Of a DNA stretch of 64,000 bases, positions 17,069 to 25,690 are shown one piece after another. The notes below the pieces were generated by a model. It made no database searches. It was not told the origin of the DNA and saw only the letters and a list, made by a program, of their open reading frames with translations. The stretch spans positions 62,001-126,000 of the forward strand of contig NZ_FOWX01000007.1 of the NCBI RefSeq assembly GCF_900115555.1, given 5' to 3'. A program made the position numbers and the translations under genes. The stretch is from Pseudomonas borbori. Lineage in GTDB: Bacteria > Pseudomonadota > Gammaproteobacteria > Pseudomonadales > Pseudomonadaceae. Position 1 is the stretch's first letter; the number at the start of each line of letters is the position of its first letter.

Positions 17069-18337
17069 CTAGTTGAGCTGCGCGCCCTGGGCGATCCAGG
17101 TGCCGATCAGGTCGCGTTCTGCCTGGGTCATCTGGGTGATGTTGCCCAGCGGCATGACCTGCGACGCGACGGACTGGGCATGGATCTTCGCTGCCTGTGC
17201 CTGGATCTGTTGCGGGGTGTCGAGCACGAAGCCCAGTGGAGCGGCGCTGAACATCGGACTGCTCGGTTGGGCCGAGTGACACACGCTGCAGCGTTCCTGG
17301 ATCACCTTGTTGACCTCGGTAAAGTTCGCGCCTGCCTCGCGTGGGGTAGCTCCAGGCGAGGGGGCGAGCACTTCTTCTACCTTGGCGACGACGGCGGCGG
17401 GTTGGCTTGCGCTGGCGGCAACCGGGGCGGCTTCAGGCGTCGAGCGCAGCGGGGCGGTGACGTAGGCCAGGCAGATCATGCCCAGGGCGGCGACCGGCAG
17501 GGTCCAGGCGAACCTGTTGCTGTCGTGGCGGGTGTTGAAGTAGTGGCGCACCAATACCGCCAGCACCGCAATACCGGCCAGGATCAGCCAGTTGTACTGG
17601 CTGCCGTAGGTGCTCGGGAAGTGGTTGCTGATCATGATGAACAGCACCGGCAGGGTGAAGTAGTTGTTGTGCCGCGAACGCAGCAGGCCTTTGGCCGGCA
17701 GGGTCGGATCGGGCGTGGTGTTTTCTTCGATCGCCTTAACCAGCGCGCGTTGGGCCGGCATGATGGTGAAGAACACGTTGCCGACCATGATGGTGCCGAT
17801 GATGGCGCCGACATGGATATAGGCGGCGCGGCCGCTGAAGATCAGGCTGAAGCCAAAGGCCGCGGCGATCAACAGCACGAACAGCACCGCGCCGAGCAGC
17901 GCCGGGCGCTTGCCCAGGGGCGAATCACAGAGCAAGTGATAGGCCACATAACCCGCAATCATCGAGCCGAAGCCGATGACAATGGCCAGTTCCGGCGCCA
18001 GGTCGACACCAGGCTTGACCAGGTACAGGCTCGGGTTGAGGTAGTAGACCACCAGCATCAGGGCAATACCCGACAGCCAGGTGAAGTAGGCCTCCCATTT
18101 GAACCAATGCAGGTTGTCCGGCATTTTTGGCGGGGCCAGTTTGTACTTCTCCAGGTGGTAGATGCCGCCACCATGGATCGCCCATAGATCGCCGGCCAGG
18201 CCGTCGCGTGGGTTGACCCGGTTGAGGTTGTTTTCCAGCCAGACGAAATAAAAGGATGCGCCGATCCAGGCGATGCCGGTGATCATATGGATCCAGCGGA
18301 TGCCCAGGTTCAGCCACTCAGTCAAATGTGCTTCCAC
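17069..18337 (-). CDS. puuD: Urate hydroxylase PuuD (membrane-bound, cytochrome c-linked)
   Basis: The 422-residue protein oxidises urate to 5-hydroxyisourate. The N-terminal two thirds is the Urate_ox_N membrane domain with about 8 hydrophobic segments (GIRWIHMITGIAWIGASFYF near the start). A low-complexity Ala/Pro linker at about 305-345 leads to a C-terminal cytochrome c domain with the haem motif CSVCH at about residue 360 and a following Met (SQVMPLGN) as probable axial ligand. The start is GTG at 18337 with AGAGGT upstream. It is the last gene of the puuE-uraD-alc-allA-puuD run and supplies the substrate for uraH and uraD. Electrons probably pass to the respiratory chain. Confidence 0.93.
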   Translation of the reverse strand: MEAHLTEWLNLGIRWIHMITGIAWIGASFYFVWLENNLNRVNPRDGLAGDLWAIHGGGIYHLEKYKLAPPKMPDNLHWFKWEAYFTWLSGIALMLVVYYLNPSLYLVKPGVDLAPELAIVIGFGSMIAGYVAYHLLCDSPLGKRPALLGAVLFVLLIAAAFGFSLIFSGRAAYIHVGAIIGTIMVGNVFFTIMPAQRALVKAIEENTTPDPTLPAKGLLRSRHNNYFTLPVLFIMISNHFPSTYGSQYNWLILAGIAVLAVLVRHYFNTRHDSNRFAWTLPVAALGMICLAYVTAPLRSTPEAAPVAASASQPAAVVAKVEEVLAPSPGATPREAGANFTEVNKVIQERCSVCHSAQPSSPMFSAAPLGFVLDTPQQIQAQAAKIHAQSVASQVMPLGNITQMTQAERDLIGTWIAQGAQLN

Positions 18338-18384
18338 AATCAGTACCTCTTTCCCGGTACCGGCAAGCCGGCGCCAGGCTTCTC

Positions 18385-18888
18385 TTATTGGTGGGGGTCG
18401 AGGAGCAGTTGCTCTGCCTCGGTAAAGAAATGCTCATCGCAGTTGTTGCCTGAACCACTGCGATCAACCACCAGGAAGTCATCCCGCTTTTCGATCGTCA
18501 GCACCGGGTGGTGCCAGACGCCGCGATGGTAATTAATGCCCTGCCTGCCGTTGCTGCGGAAGGCGCGGACCAACTCCGACCGAGGTGCATCGCCAAGCGG
18601 CGCGACCAGGATCAGAAAGGGGTGGCCGAGCAGCGGCATGAATGCCTGGCTGCCCAGCGGATGGCGCTCCAGCATGCGCACGGTCAACGGCATTTGCAGC
18701 GCTTCGGCGCTGAAGATGCTGATGATCGCCGTATCCTCCGGCTGCGCGGTCTCGACCGTGGCCAGTTTGTGATAGCGGCGGGTGGAGCCGTTATTGATCA
18801 TGAAGAACTCGCTGCCCTCGGTTTCGATAACGTCGCCGAAGGGGGCGAAGGCTTCTTTGCTCAGGGGCTCGATGATCAATTTGCGCAT
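18385..18888 (-). CDS. allA: Ureidoglycolate lyase, copy 2
   Basis: The complete 167-residue enzyme cleaves ureidoglycolate to glyoxylate and urea. The family pattern is clear: PLSKEAFAPFGDVIETEG at the N-terminus, MLERHPLGSQAFMPL with the conserved His, and the YHRGVWHHPV metal/substrate region at about 120-130. It sits between alc copy 2 and puuD in the main operon, 47 bases before puuD. A partial second copy is at the left edge of the window. Confidence 0.93.
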   Translation of the reverse strand: MRKLIIEPLSKEAFAPFGDVIETEGSEFFMINNGSTRRYHKLATVETAQPEDTAIISIFSAEALQMPLTVRMLERHPLGSQAFMPLLGHPFLILVAPLGDAPRSELVRAFRSNGRQGINYHRGVWHHPVLTIEKRDDFLVVDRSGSGNNCDEHFFTEAEQLLLDPHQ

Positions 18889-18930
18889 GTTGGTCTACTT
18901 TTCTTTGAGTTCGGTTGCTTGTGCGTTTGC

Positions 18931-19003
18931 GTGGGAGGGGCTGGGCGGCATTCCGCTTTAGCCGCGACAGGCTTAAAAGGCTCGCGGCTAAAGCCCCTCC
19001 TAC
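18931..19003. repeat. Extragenic palindrome (REP-like)
   Basis: CTTTAGCCGCGA (18956-18967) and TCGCGGCTAAAG (18982-18993) are perfect 12-base arms, flanked by GTGGGAGGGGCT and AGCCCCTCC. A 19-base half of the same element recurs at 31904-31922. It lies inside the operon between alc and allA and might cause partial mRNA processing or attenuation. Confidence 0.75.
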
Positions 19004-19005
19004 GG

Positions 19006-19998
19006 CTATTTGATTTTTCCGAACAGACGCAGCCGGCTGATACCGCCATCCGGGAATACGTTGATCCGTACATGGGTGATCGGCCCCAACTGGTTGATCT
19101 GCTCGGCGAACTCGTGCTCGGCATGCATCGACAGCTTCTGGCTCGGCAGCAGTTCGCGCCAGAACAGGCTCTGGGTTTCGATCTGGCTGTCGGTGCCGCC
19201 CTTGACGAAGGCGCCCTGGATCGAGCAACTGTCCGGGTAGTTGCCCTTGAAGTGCAAGGTGTCGACGACGATGCGCTCGATCTCGCCCGGATGGCCGAGG
19301 GCGACAATCACCCAGTCGTTGCCCGGGGTGCGGCGACGCGCGGTTTCCCAGCCGTCGCCCATATTGACGCCACGGCCCGGGTTGAGGATGTTGCTCATGC
19401 GGCCGAAGTGTTCGTCGGAGCAGGCCAGGGCGCGACCGCCATTCAGCGCGGCAGCCAGGTCGAGCTGTTCATTGTCGCCGACAGTGCTCCAGTCGCGGAA
19501 CGGAATGCCGTACACGCGCAGGCGAGCGACGCCGCCGTCCGGGTAGATGTTGAAGCGCAGGTGGGTGAAGGCCTGGCTGTTGGCGATTTCGTGGTAGTGG
19601 TGGCTGTCGCCCTGCAACTCGACCGCGCCCAGCACTTCGCTCCACTCGGTGGCGTCAGTCGGATCGCCTTCGGCGACGAAACAGCCTTCCAGGGATGCCG
19701 ACGGCGGGAAGTTGCCAGTGAAGAAGCTGGTATCGATATCCACGCCCTTGATCGAGCCGGCCACGCCCAGGCGGATCACCGCGCTGTCGTAACCTTCGAA
19801 GCGCTTGCGGCGCGATTCCCAGCCGTCCATCCACTTGCCGTTGTCGTCGAACACGCCTTCCTTCCATACCGCCGGGGTCGGCTGGAACAGACGGTTGACG
19901 TCGGCGAACCAGTCGTCGGTGACCGAGATGGCCTTGGTGCCCAGGCGGGCGTCGGCCAGATTGAGGTATTTCTCGAAGGGTACGGCGTAAGCTTTCAT
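19006..19998 (-). CDS. alc: Allantoicase, copy 2
   Basis: The 330-residue allantoicase converts allantoate to ureidoglycolate and urea. Both family repeats are present: [19 protein letters not shown] and TGNFPPSAS in the first half, and [18 protein letters not shown] and [10 protein letters not shown] in the second. It is part of the main operon downstream of puuE and uraD. From about residue 175 to 300 it is nearly identical in sequence to copy 1, whereas the first 150 residues differ widely, so the two copies are old paralogues with a conserved second repeat. Confidence 0.94.
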   Translation of the reverse strand: MKAYAVPFEKYLNLADARLGTKAISVTDDWFADVNRLFQPTPAVWKEGVFDDNGKWMDGWESRRKRFEGYDSAVIRLGVAGSIKGVDIDTSFFTGNFPPSASLEGCFVAEGDPTDATEWSEVLGAVELQGDSHHYHEIANSQAFTHLRFNIYPDGGVARLRVYGIPFRDWSTVGDNEQLDLAAALNGGRALACSDEHFGRMSNILNPGRGVNMGDGWETARRRTPGNDWVIVALGHPGEIERIVVDTLHFKGNYPDSCSIQGAFVKGGTDSQIETQSLFWRELLPSQKLSMHAEHEFAEQINQLGPITHVRINVFPDGGISRLRLFGKIK

Positions 19999-20025
19999 AT
20001 CGTGTCTGCCTTAACAGTGAGGGCG

Positions 20026-20541
20026 TTACAGGGCTTGCAAACGGAACAGTGCGATCTTGTTGATCTCGGCCAGGGCGCAGGCGAATTCCTGCTCCGGGGC
20101 GTTATGGATGCGTGTTTCGAAGGCCGCGAGGATCTGCTGCCGGTTGCTGCCTTTCACCGCCATGATGAAAGGAAAGCCGAACCTGGCCTTGTAGGCGTCG
20201 TTGAGTTCGGTGAAACGGGCGAATTCTTCGGCGCTGCATTCGCTGATGCCGGCGCCGGCCTGCTCGGCGGTACTGGAGGCGGTCAGCTCGCCGCGAATGG
20301 CGGCTTTGCCGGCCAGGTCCGGGTGGGCGTTGATCAGCGCCAGTTGGGCCTCATGGTTGGCGCTGAGCAGAATGTCGGCCATGCGCTGGTGCAGGCCGTC
20401 GACCTCGTCGACGCTATCGTCCAGGCCAAGATCGAAGGCTTTCTCTGCCACCCAGGGCGAGTGCTCGTAGATATCGGCTAAGACTTTGACGAAATCCTCG
20501 CGGCTCAGGCGCGATGGGGTCAGGGTCTGAAAGCGGCTCAT
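20026..20541 (-). CDS. uraD: OHCU decarboxylase UraD
   Basis: The 171-residue enzyme decarboxylates 2-oxo-4-hydroxy-4-carboxy-5-ureidoimidazoline to S-allantoin. Family marks include LADIYEHSPWVAEKA, the INAHPDLAGKAAIRGELTAS stretch with the catalytic His, and FGFPFIMAVKG. The ATG at 20541 overlaps the puuE stop by 4 bases (ATGA), so translation is coupled. It follows puuE and precedes alc, in pathway-consistent order. Confidence 0.95.
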   Translation of the reverse strand: MSRFQTLTPSRLSREDFVKVLADIYEHSPWVAEKAFDLGLDDSVDEVDGLHQRMADILLSANHEAQLALINAHPDLAGKAAIRGELTASSTAEQAGAGISECSAEEFARFTELNDAYKARFGFPFIMAVKGSNRQQILAAFETRIHNAPEQEFACALAEINKIALFRLQAL

Positions 20542-21467
20542 TTGCTGTTCTCGCTGAAAGGGTGAGTGGCGTGCCAGTGGCGGGCGATATCGACGCGGCG
20601 GGCGCACCAGACTTTTTCATGGCCTTTGACGTACTCGATAAAGCGCGCCAGGGCGGCGATGCGCGCCGGGCGGCCGAGCAGGCGGCAGTGCATGCCGATC
20701 GAGAGCATCTTCGGTGCGCCGGCAACACCCTCGGCGTAGAGCACATCGAAGGCGTCCTTCAGGTATTGGTAGAAGTCGTCGCCGGTATTGAAGCCCTGCA
20801 CCTGGGTGAAACGCATGTCGTTGGTGTCCAGGGTGTAGGGGATCACCAGATGGGGCTTGGCCGCGGTGCTGGCCGGGTCCCAGTAGGGCAGGTCGTCGTC
20901 GTAGGTGTCCGAGTCGTAGAGGAAGCCGCCTTCCTCCATGACCAGGCGCCGGGTGTTCGGCCCGGTGCGGCCGGTGTACCAGCCCAGCGGGCGTGAACCG
21001 GTGAGGTCGGTGAGGATGCGGATGGCTTCGAGCATATGCTCGCGCTCCTCGGCCTCGTCCATGTACTGGTAGTCGATCCAGCGGTAGCCGTGGCTGCAGA
21101 TCTCATGGCCGGCGGCGGCCATCGTTTTGATTACATCGGGATGACGCTGGGCGGCCATGGCCACGGCGAATACGGTCAAAGGGATCGCATACTTGTCGAA
21201 CAGCTTGAGCAGGCGCCAGACCCCGGCGCGGCTGCCGTATTCGTAGAGCGATTCCATGCACAGGTTGCGCTCGCCCTGCAGCGGCTGGGCGGAGACCATC
21301 TCGGAGAGGAAGGCCTCGGATTCCGGGTCACCATGCAGAATGTTGCGCTCGCCGCCTTCCTCGTAATTGAGCACGAACGACAGGGCGATACGGGCGTCGC
21401 CCGGCCAGTGTGGGTGTGGCGGGTTGTTGGCGTAACCGATCAGGTCGCGTGGGTAGTCAGCGCTCAC
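20538..21467 (-). CDS. puuE: Allantoinase PuuE (polysaccharide-deacetylase fold)
   Basis: The 309-residue enzyme opens the hydantoin ring of allantoin to allantoate. It is the metal-independent PuuE type, not the DAL4/AllB type. The sequence has the NodB-like barrel marks HEICSHGYRWIDYQYM and GWYTGRTGPNTRRLV, and the start YPRDLIGYANNPPHP matches Pseudomonas PuuE. The GTG at 21467 with AAGGAAG upstream gives the family's usual length; the longer frame to 21551 would run through an operator-like palindrome. It heads the puuE-uraD-alc-allA-puuD operon and is divergent from uraH. Confidence 0.94.
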   Translation of the reverse strand: MSADYPRDLIGYANNPPHPHWPGDARIALSFVLNYEEGGERNILHGDPESEAFLSEMVSAQPLQGERNLCMESLYEYGSRAGVWRLLKLFDKYAIPLTVFAVAMAAQRHPDVIKTMAAAGHEICSHGYRWIDYQYMDEAEEREHMLEAIRILTDLTGSRPLGWYTGRTGPNTRRLVMEEGGFLYDSDTYDDDLPYWDPASTAAKPHLVIPYTLDTNDMRFTQVQGFNTGDDFYQYLKDAFDVLYAEGVAGAPKMLSIGMHCRLLGRPARIAALARFIEYVKGHEKVWCARRVDIARHWHATHPFSENSK

Positions 21468-21773
21468 TGCAGTCTTCCTTCTTGGCGTGTTGCGGTCATT
21501 GCGTAGCCCAAGTGACGAGGGGCGCGACCGTGATGGGGTAATTGTATACAAAACGAATGTCGCTTTGTAAATAAGAAAAGCAGCTTTTTTGCTAAATCGA
21601 TTATCGCCACTAAATCTGTGCCGGTGCCCGGACCGTGCGCTAGGCGCATGTCTTGAACCATGGGGTTAGCCGTCATGGATGGACCGGGTTGGTGGTCTTT
21701 GTTGGGTTAATTGTAAAAAACGTATTGTGTACAATAAATTAAAAAAGTGTCTTGAATTGTTCGGCGGCATGCT
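21468..21773. promoter_or_regulatory. Divergent puuE/uraH control region
   Basis: The 306-base, AT-rich stretch holds TTGTATACAA (21542-21551), a perfect palindrome 75 bases upstream of the puuE start, and TTGTGTACAA (21725-21734) inside ATTGTGTACAAT on the uraH side. One site per promoter fits a common regulator for both arms of the urate pathway. No clear RutR-type dyad was found here. Confidence 0.6.
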
Positions 21774-21881
21774 ATGCTCCGCGCAACTCGGAGCTGCTGG
21801 AGCCTGAGTCATCTGCCGATTTCACTAACAGTAGAGGAGGTGCGGTATCTGCGCGGCAAATTGGCCGGTGTGGATGCCTGA
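21774..21881 (+). CDS. Possible 35-codon leader ORF in frame with uraH
   Basis: An ATG at 21774 opens a 35-codon frame ending in TGA at 21879-21881, 6 bases before the uraH start and in the same reading frame. Its second half reads LTVEEVRYLRGKLAGVDA and uses GC-rich codons like real genes here. uraH itself has no good ribosome binding site, while GAGGAGGTG lies inside this ORF, so translational coupling is conceivable. It could also be chance or a decayed gene end. I do not recognise the peptide. Confidence 0.25.
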   Translation: MLRATRSCWSLSHLPISLTVEEVRYLRGKLAGVDA

Positions 21882-21887
21882 CTAGCT

Positions 21888-22241
21888 ATGGGACGATTGA
21901 CCACACATGTTCTGGATGCCGCGCACGGCTGCCCCGGCAGCGCCATCACTGTCGAGTTGTATCGGGTCGAAGGCGCGCAGTTGCAGCTGCTCAGCCGCAC
22001 GGTGACCAATGATGACGGCCGCTGCGATGCGCCCATTCTGCAGGGCGACGATTACCTCAGCGGTGTCTATCAGTTGCACTTCCATGCGGGCGACTATTAC
22101 CGGGCCCGCGGCGTGCAATTGCCCGACCCGGCATTTCTCGATGTGGTGGTGCTGCGCTTCGGCATCGATGCCGGCCAGGATCACTACCACGTGCCCCTGC
22201 TGATTTCCCCCTACAGCTACTCCACCTATCGCGGTAGCTGA
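21888..22241 (+). CDS. uraH: 5-hydroxyisourate hydrolase UraH
   Basis: The 117-residue transthyretin-like hydrolase converts 5-hydroxyisourate to OHCU. It has the N-terminal LTTHVLDAAHGCPGS motif with the catalytic His, the central Arg region, and the C-terminal HYHVPLLISPYSYSTYRGS signature that ends in the family tetrapeptide YRGS. It is divergent from the puuE operon and followed by a terminator at 22285-22309, so it is monocistronic. No strong ribosome binding site precedes the ATG. Confidence 0.96.
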   Translation: MGRLTTHVLDAAHGCPGSAITVELYRVEGAQLQLLSRTVTNDDGRCDAPILQGDDYLSGVYQLHFHAGDYYRARGVQLPDPAFLDVVVLRFGIDAGQDHYHVPLLISPYSYSTYRGS

Positions 22242-22284
22242 GAGCGAATGCTCGTGACCCTCTGACTCATCCTTGGAGTCCATG

Positions 22285-22309
22285 GCCCGCATTGATTGCG
22301 GGCTTTTTG
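22285..22309 (+). terminator. Rho-independent terminator of uraH
   Basis: GCCCGC (22285-22290) pairs with GCGGGC (22298-22303) around a 7-base loop and is followed by five T. Confidence 0.9.
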
Positions 22310-22508
22310 TCGGCTGCACGGGCTGCCCGGACGGCGATCCGTGCGCCGCGCAACGACAACCCGCCGGCTTTGTGCCGCGCCGATTAACCATGGTGCACTG
22401 CCTCCGGCGAGTGACACCCCGGGGCCTGGCCAGGTAACGGGGCGGGCGCAGCGCGATCGGAGCTTTTGTCGGATGGCGTTGAGCGCATCCTACAGGGGTA
22501 ATTGCTGC

Positions 22509-23300
22509 CTAGCGCGTGGCCATCCAGATCAGCAGGCCCGCCTGGAACATGCAAAACGCCACCAGGCAGGCGATGGTGAAGCGCAGGCTGCTGTCTTCGC
22601 GGCGGAACAGTTCGAGGCGCGATTCCAGCTTGCGCAGCTTGACGTCCTGCTCACGCAGGTTCTGGTCGGCTTGCTGCAGCATGGCCGCGGCTTCGAGCAG
22701 GTCGACGATCTGCACCTTGTCGTTGTGCCAATCGCTGTGCAGCACGCTGACCCGGGCGGCGCTGTAGCGAGCTTTGAGTTGCAGGGGGTCGAGGTATTCG
22801 ATGTCGAAGCCTTGGGCTTGCAGGCAGTGGTCGCGGCGCAGGCGGGCGTCATCGCTCAGAGCGTCCTTGGCTGGCAGGGCCGCGCCTTCCACCAGATAGT
22901 GGGCGCAGTGTTGCTGGGCCCAGGCGATGCCCTGGGCCAGCAGGAAACGTCCCAGGCCGCGATTGGCCGGCTCTACCAGCAAGCCCTTTTCCGGGCCGAG
23001 GCGCATCTCCTTGCTGCGGTGGTCGATCCACACCTCCAGCAGGTTCAGCTCCTTGCGCAGGCGCACGCCGGGCAGATGCAGGCTCAGGCGCAGCAGGCTC
23101 TGGCCCTTGGCGTGCCGCTCGACCCGGCCCAGTTGCACGAAGCGCAAGGGTCGCGCGCCGGTGTGGCGGTCGACCGGCAGGGGCGCCAGGCGCAGCAGGC
23201 GAAAGTGCTCGGGCGCGAGATCCGCCCAGGGATGGGTTTTCTCGAGCGCAGCTTGCGCAGTGGCGTCAGGCGCAGATTGTGGGGCGTTGGCGTCGGTCAT
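22509..23300 (-). CDS. Conserved hypothetical protein with C-terminal coiled coil and membrane anchor
   Basis: The 263-residue protein is of unknown function. Residues 1-180 look soluble with GNAT-like features at most weak (LVEPANRGLGRFLLAQGIAWAQ). Residues about 185-235 form a leucine/glutamine-rich coiled coil (LLEAAAMLQQADQNLREQDVKLRKL in part), and the last 20 residues form one transmembrane helix ending WMATR. So it is probably tail-anchored in the inner membrane facing the cytoplasm. The ATG at 23300 is preferred over an upstream start at 23405. It follows the hydrolase gene by 52 bases on the same strand. I cannot assign a function. Confidence 0.7.
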   Translation of the reverse strand: MTDANAPQSAPDATAQAALEKTHPWADLAPEHFRLLRLAPLPVDRHTGARPLRFVQLGRVERHAKGQSLLRLSLHLPGVRLRKELNLLEVWIDHRSKEMRLGPEKGLLVEPANRGLGRFLLAQGIAWAQQHCAHYLVEGAALPAKDALSDDARLRRDHCLQAQGFDIEYLDPLQLKARYSAARVSVLHSDWHNDKVQIVDLLEAAAMLQQADQNLREQDVKLRKLESRLELFRREDSSLRFTIACLVAFCMFQAGLLIWMATR

Positions 23301-23352
23301 AAAGGCAGTCCTGTGCGCGATACCAGGGCAAAGTATCGCGCTGGCCAAGCCT

Positions 23353-24342
23353 TTATCGGCCGACTTGCGCGGTGCTGGAGGCTGGCGCTGTGCCAGTGTG
23401 CGCAATAAAGCTGACTATTCGCTCGGTTAGCAGACGCGCCAGGGGCAGGCGCGGGTTGTCGTAGGACGCCAGTTGCGCCCTGAAGTCCGGCGCGACTATG
23501 CGCAGGACATGGTTCATGCCCTCGATTATCGTCAGTTGTGCATCCGGCTTGGCGGTTTTGAGTGCCTCGGCATCGGCGACGCCGACCTGGATGTCGTGGC
23601 TACCCTGGACGATCAGCGCCGGGATCCGCAAGCGGGCGAAGGCCGCGCTGGGATCCTGGCGCAACAGTGAAATCAGGTAGGGCTGCACGCTGGGGCGAAA
23701 CAGTACCTGCAGCTCATCGGGCACCGCCTCGCTCGGCTGGCCGGACAGCAGCGAGTCGAGCAGGCGATTACTGTGCGCGAGCAGTTTCGGCGGCAGGCGA
23801 TAGTGCAGCTGTTCGCGCAGCACCTGATCGATCGGGCGCGAACTGCCGGCAATCGAGATCAGTGCATCGGCACCTGCGGCGGGCGCGGCCAGGCTGGCGA
23901 TCAAGGCGCCTTCGCTGTGGCCGATCAGGATCAGCCGACTGTAACCGCTATCGGCCTTGAGCAGCTGGCCCCAGGCGGCAGCGTCGGCGACATACTGCTC
24001 GACAGTCAAATCGCGCTCGTCCGGGGTGGCCGCACGGCTGGCGGCGACCCCGCGTTTGTCGTAGCGCACACTGGCGATGCCGTGCTTGGCCAGCGCCTGG
24101 GCCAGGCGCTTGAGGCTGTCGTTGTGGCCGCCGTCTGGGTTGTTGCCATCGCGGTCGGTCGGCCCGGAGCCGGCAATCAGCAGGGCGACAGGCAGCGGTC
24201 GCTCACTTTGCGGGCGCAATAAGGTGCCATGCAGGCTGCCCTGTCCGGTGGTCAGGCTGATCGGTCGTTGCAGCATGGAATGGGGCGCGGCCTGGGTCAG
24301 GCCGGCAAGCAGGGTCAGGGTCAACAGCAGAACTCGCGGCAT
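23353..24342 (-). CDS. Exported alpha/beta hydrolase
   Basis: The 329-residue protein has a signal peptide (MPRVLLLTLTLLAGLTQAAP) and an alpha/beta-hydrolase domain with oxyanion motif LIAGSGPTDRDGNN, nucleophile elbow GHSEG at about residue 150, an acid in VQGSHDIQV and a late His in EGMNHVL. It resembles YqiA/serine-aminopeptidase S33-like esterases of the periplasm. The ATG at 24342 is chosen; a GTG at 24351 is in frame. The substrate is unknown. It is divergent from aroC. Confidence 0.82.
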   Translation of the reverse strand: MPRVLLLTLTLLAGLTQAAPHSMLQRPISLTTGQGSLHGTLLRPQSERPLPVALLIAGSGPTDRDGNNPDGGHNDSLKRLAQALAKHGIASVRYDKRGVAASRAATPDERDLTVEQYVADAAAWGQLLKADSGYSRLILIGHSEGALIASLAAPAAGADALISIAGSSRPIDQVLREQLHYRLPPKLLAHSNRLLDSLLSGQPSEAVPDELQVLFRPSVQPYLISLLRQDPSAAFARLRIPALIVQGSHDIQVGVADAEALKTAKPDAQLTIIEGMNHVLRIVAPDFRAQLASYDNPRLPLARLLTERIVSFIAHTGTAPASSTAQVGR

Positions 24343-24510
24343 GATGGGCACTGTGGCGGGGGACGAGGGTTGGACGTCAACATCGACCTAAGGTTCGAGG
24401 GTGAACTGGGCTTTCGCCGCGGGTATACTCGCGACCTTTATTGCGTAAGGGGCCGGCGCGCGCAAGCGCTGCGCCGGGCCCGCTGCTGATTCCCGCGGAG
24501 TATCCTGCAC

Positions 24511-25602
24511 ATGTCCGGCAATACCTACGGCAAGTTGTTCACCGTCACCAGCGCTGGCGAAAGCCATGGCCCGGCGCTGGTCGCCATCGTCGATGGTTGC
24601 CCTCCGGGCCTGGCGCTGTCCCTGGAGGACATGCAGCGCGACCTCGACCGGCGCAAGCCGGGCACCAGCCGCCACACCACCCAGCGCCAGGAAGACGATG
24701 TGGTGGAAATCCTCGCCGGGGTGTTCGAGGGCAAGACCACCGGCTGCGCCATCGGCCTGCTGATCCGCAATACCGATCAGAAGTCCAAGGACTACTCGGC
24801 GATCAAGGATGTGTTCCGCCCGGCCCATGCCGATTACAGCTACCACCACAAGTACGGCATCCGCGACTACCGTGGCGGTGGCCGCAGCTCGGCCCGCGAG
24901 ACCGCCATGCGCGTGGCCGCCGGCGCCATCGCCAAGAAGTACCTGGCGACCCAGGGCATCGTGGTGCGTGGCTACATGAGCCAGCTCGGTCCGATCGAGA
25001 TTCCGTTCAAGAGCTGGGACAGCGTCGAACAGAACGCCTTTTTCAGCGCCGACCCGGACAAGGTGCCAGAGTTGGAGGCCTATATGGACCAACTGCGCCG
25101 CGACCAGGATTCGGTCGGGGCGAAGATCACCGTGGTCGCCGAAGGGGTGATGCCGGGCCTGGGCGAGCCGATCTTCGACCGTCTGGACGCCGAACTGGCC
25201 CATGCACTGATGAGCATCAACGCGGTCAAGGGCGTGGAGATCGGCGCCGGTTTCGCCAGCGTTGCCCAGCGCGGCACCGAGCATCGCGACGAACTGACCC
25301 CGGCGGGCTTCGTGTCGAACAACGCTGGCGGCATCCTCGGCGGCATCTCCAGCGGCCAGCCGATCGTCGCCCATCTGGCGCTCAAGCCGACCTCCAGCAT
25401 CACCACGCCGGGGCGCTCGATCGACGTCGCTGGCAATCCGGTGGAGGTGATCACCAAGGGCCGTCACGACCCCTGCGTCGGCATTCGCGCCACGCCGATC
25501 GCCGAGGCGATGATGGCTATTGTGCTGATGGATCATCTGCTGCGCCACCGCGCACAGAACGCCGATGTGCGGGTGACCACACCGGTGTTGCCACAGCTGT
25601 GA
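24511..25602 (+). CDS. aroC: Chorismate synthase
   Basis: The 363-residue enzyme converts 5-enolpyruvylshikimate-3-phosphate to chorismate using reduced FMN, the last shared step of aromatic biosynthesis. The three family signatures are present: [37 protein letters not shown] and [19 protein letters not shown]. Length and ends are normal. It is probably a single gene from its own promoter and has no tie to its neighbours. Confidence 0.98.
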   Translation: MSGNTYGKLFTVTSAGESHGPALVAIVDGCPPGLALSLEDMQRDLDRRKPGTSRHTTQRQEDDVVEILAGVFEGKTTGCAIGLLIRNTDQKSKDYSAIKDVFRPAHADYSYHHKYGIRDYRGGGRSSARETAMRVAAGAIAKKYLATQGIVVRGYMSQLGPIEIPFKSWDSVEQNAFFSADPDKVPELEAYMDQLRRDQDSVGAKITVVAEGVMPGLGEPIFDRLDAELAHALMSINAVKGVEIGAGFASVAQRGTEHRDELTPAGFVSNNAGGILGGISSGQPIVAHLALKPTSSITTPGRSIDVAGNPVEVITKGRHDPCVGIRATPIAEAMMAIVLMDHLLRHRAQNADVRVTTPVLPQL

Positions 25603-25610
25603 CCGGCAGG

Positions 25611-25681
25611 GTAGGTTGGGTTGAGCGCAGCGATACCCAACAATGCGCTCCCTGGGTATCGCTATGCTCAACCCAGGCTAC
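25611..25681. repeat. Imperfect extragenic palindrome after aroC
   Basis: The sequence from GTAGGTTGGGTTGAGCGCAG to ACCCAGGCTAC folds into a long imperfect hairpin, with GCGATACCCA opposite TGGGTATCGC. Similar GTAGGTTGGG-type elements are common between Pseudomonas genes. It could terminate or stabilise the aroC transcript. Confidence 0.65.
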
Positions 25682-25690
25682 GGCAAAACC

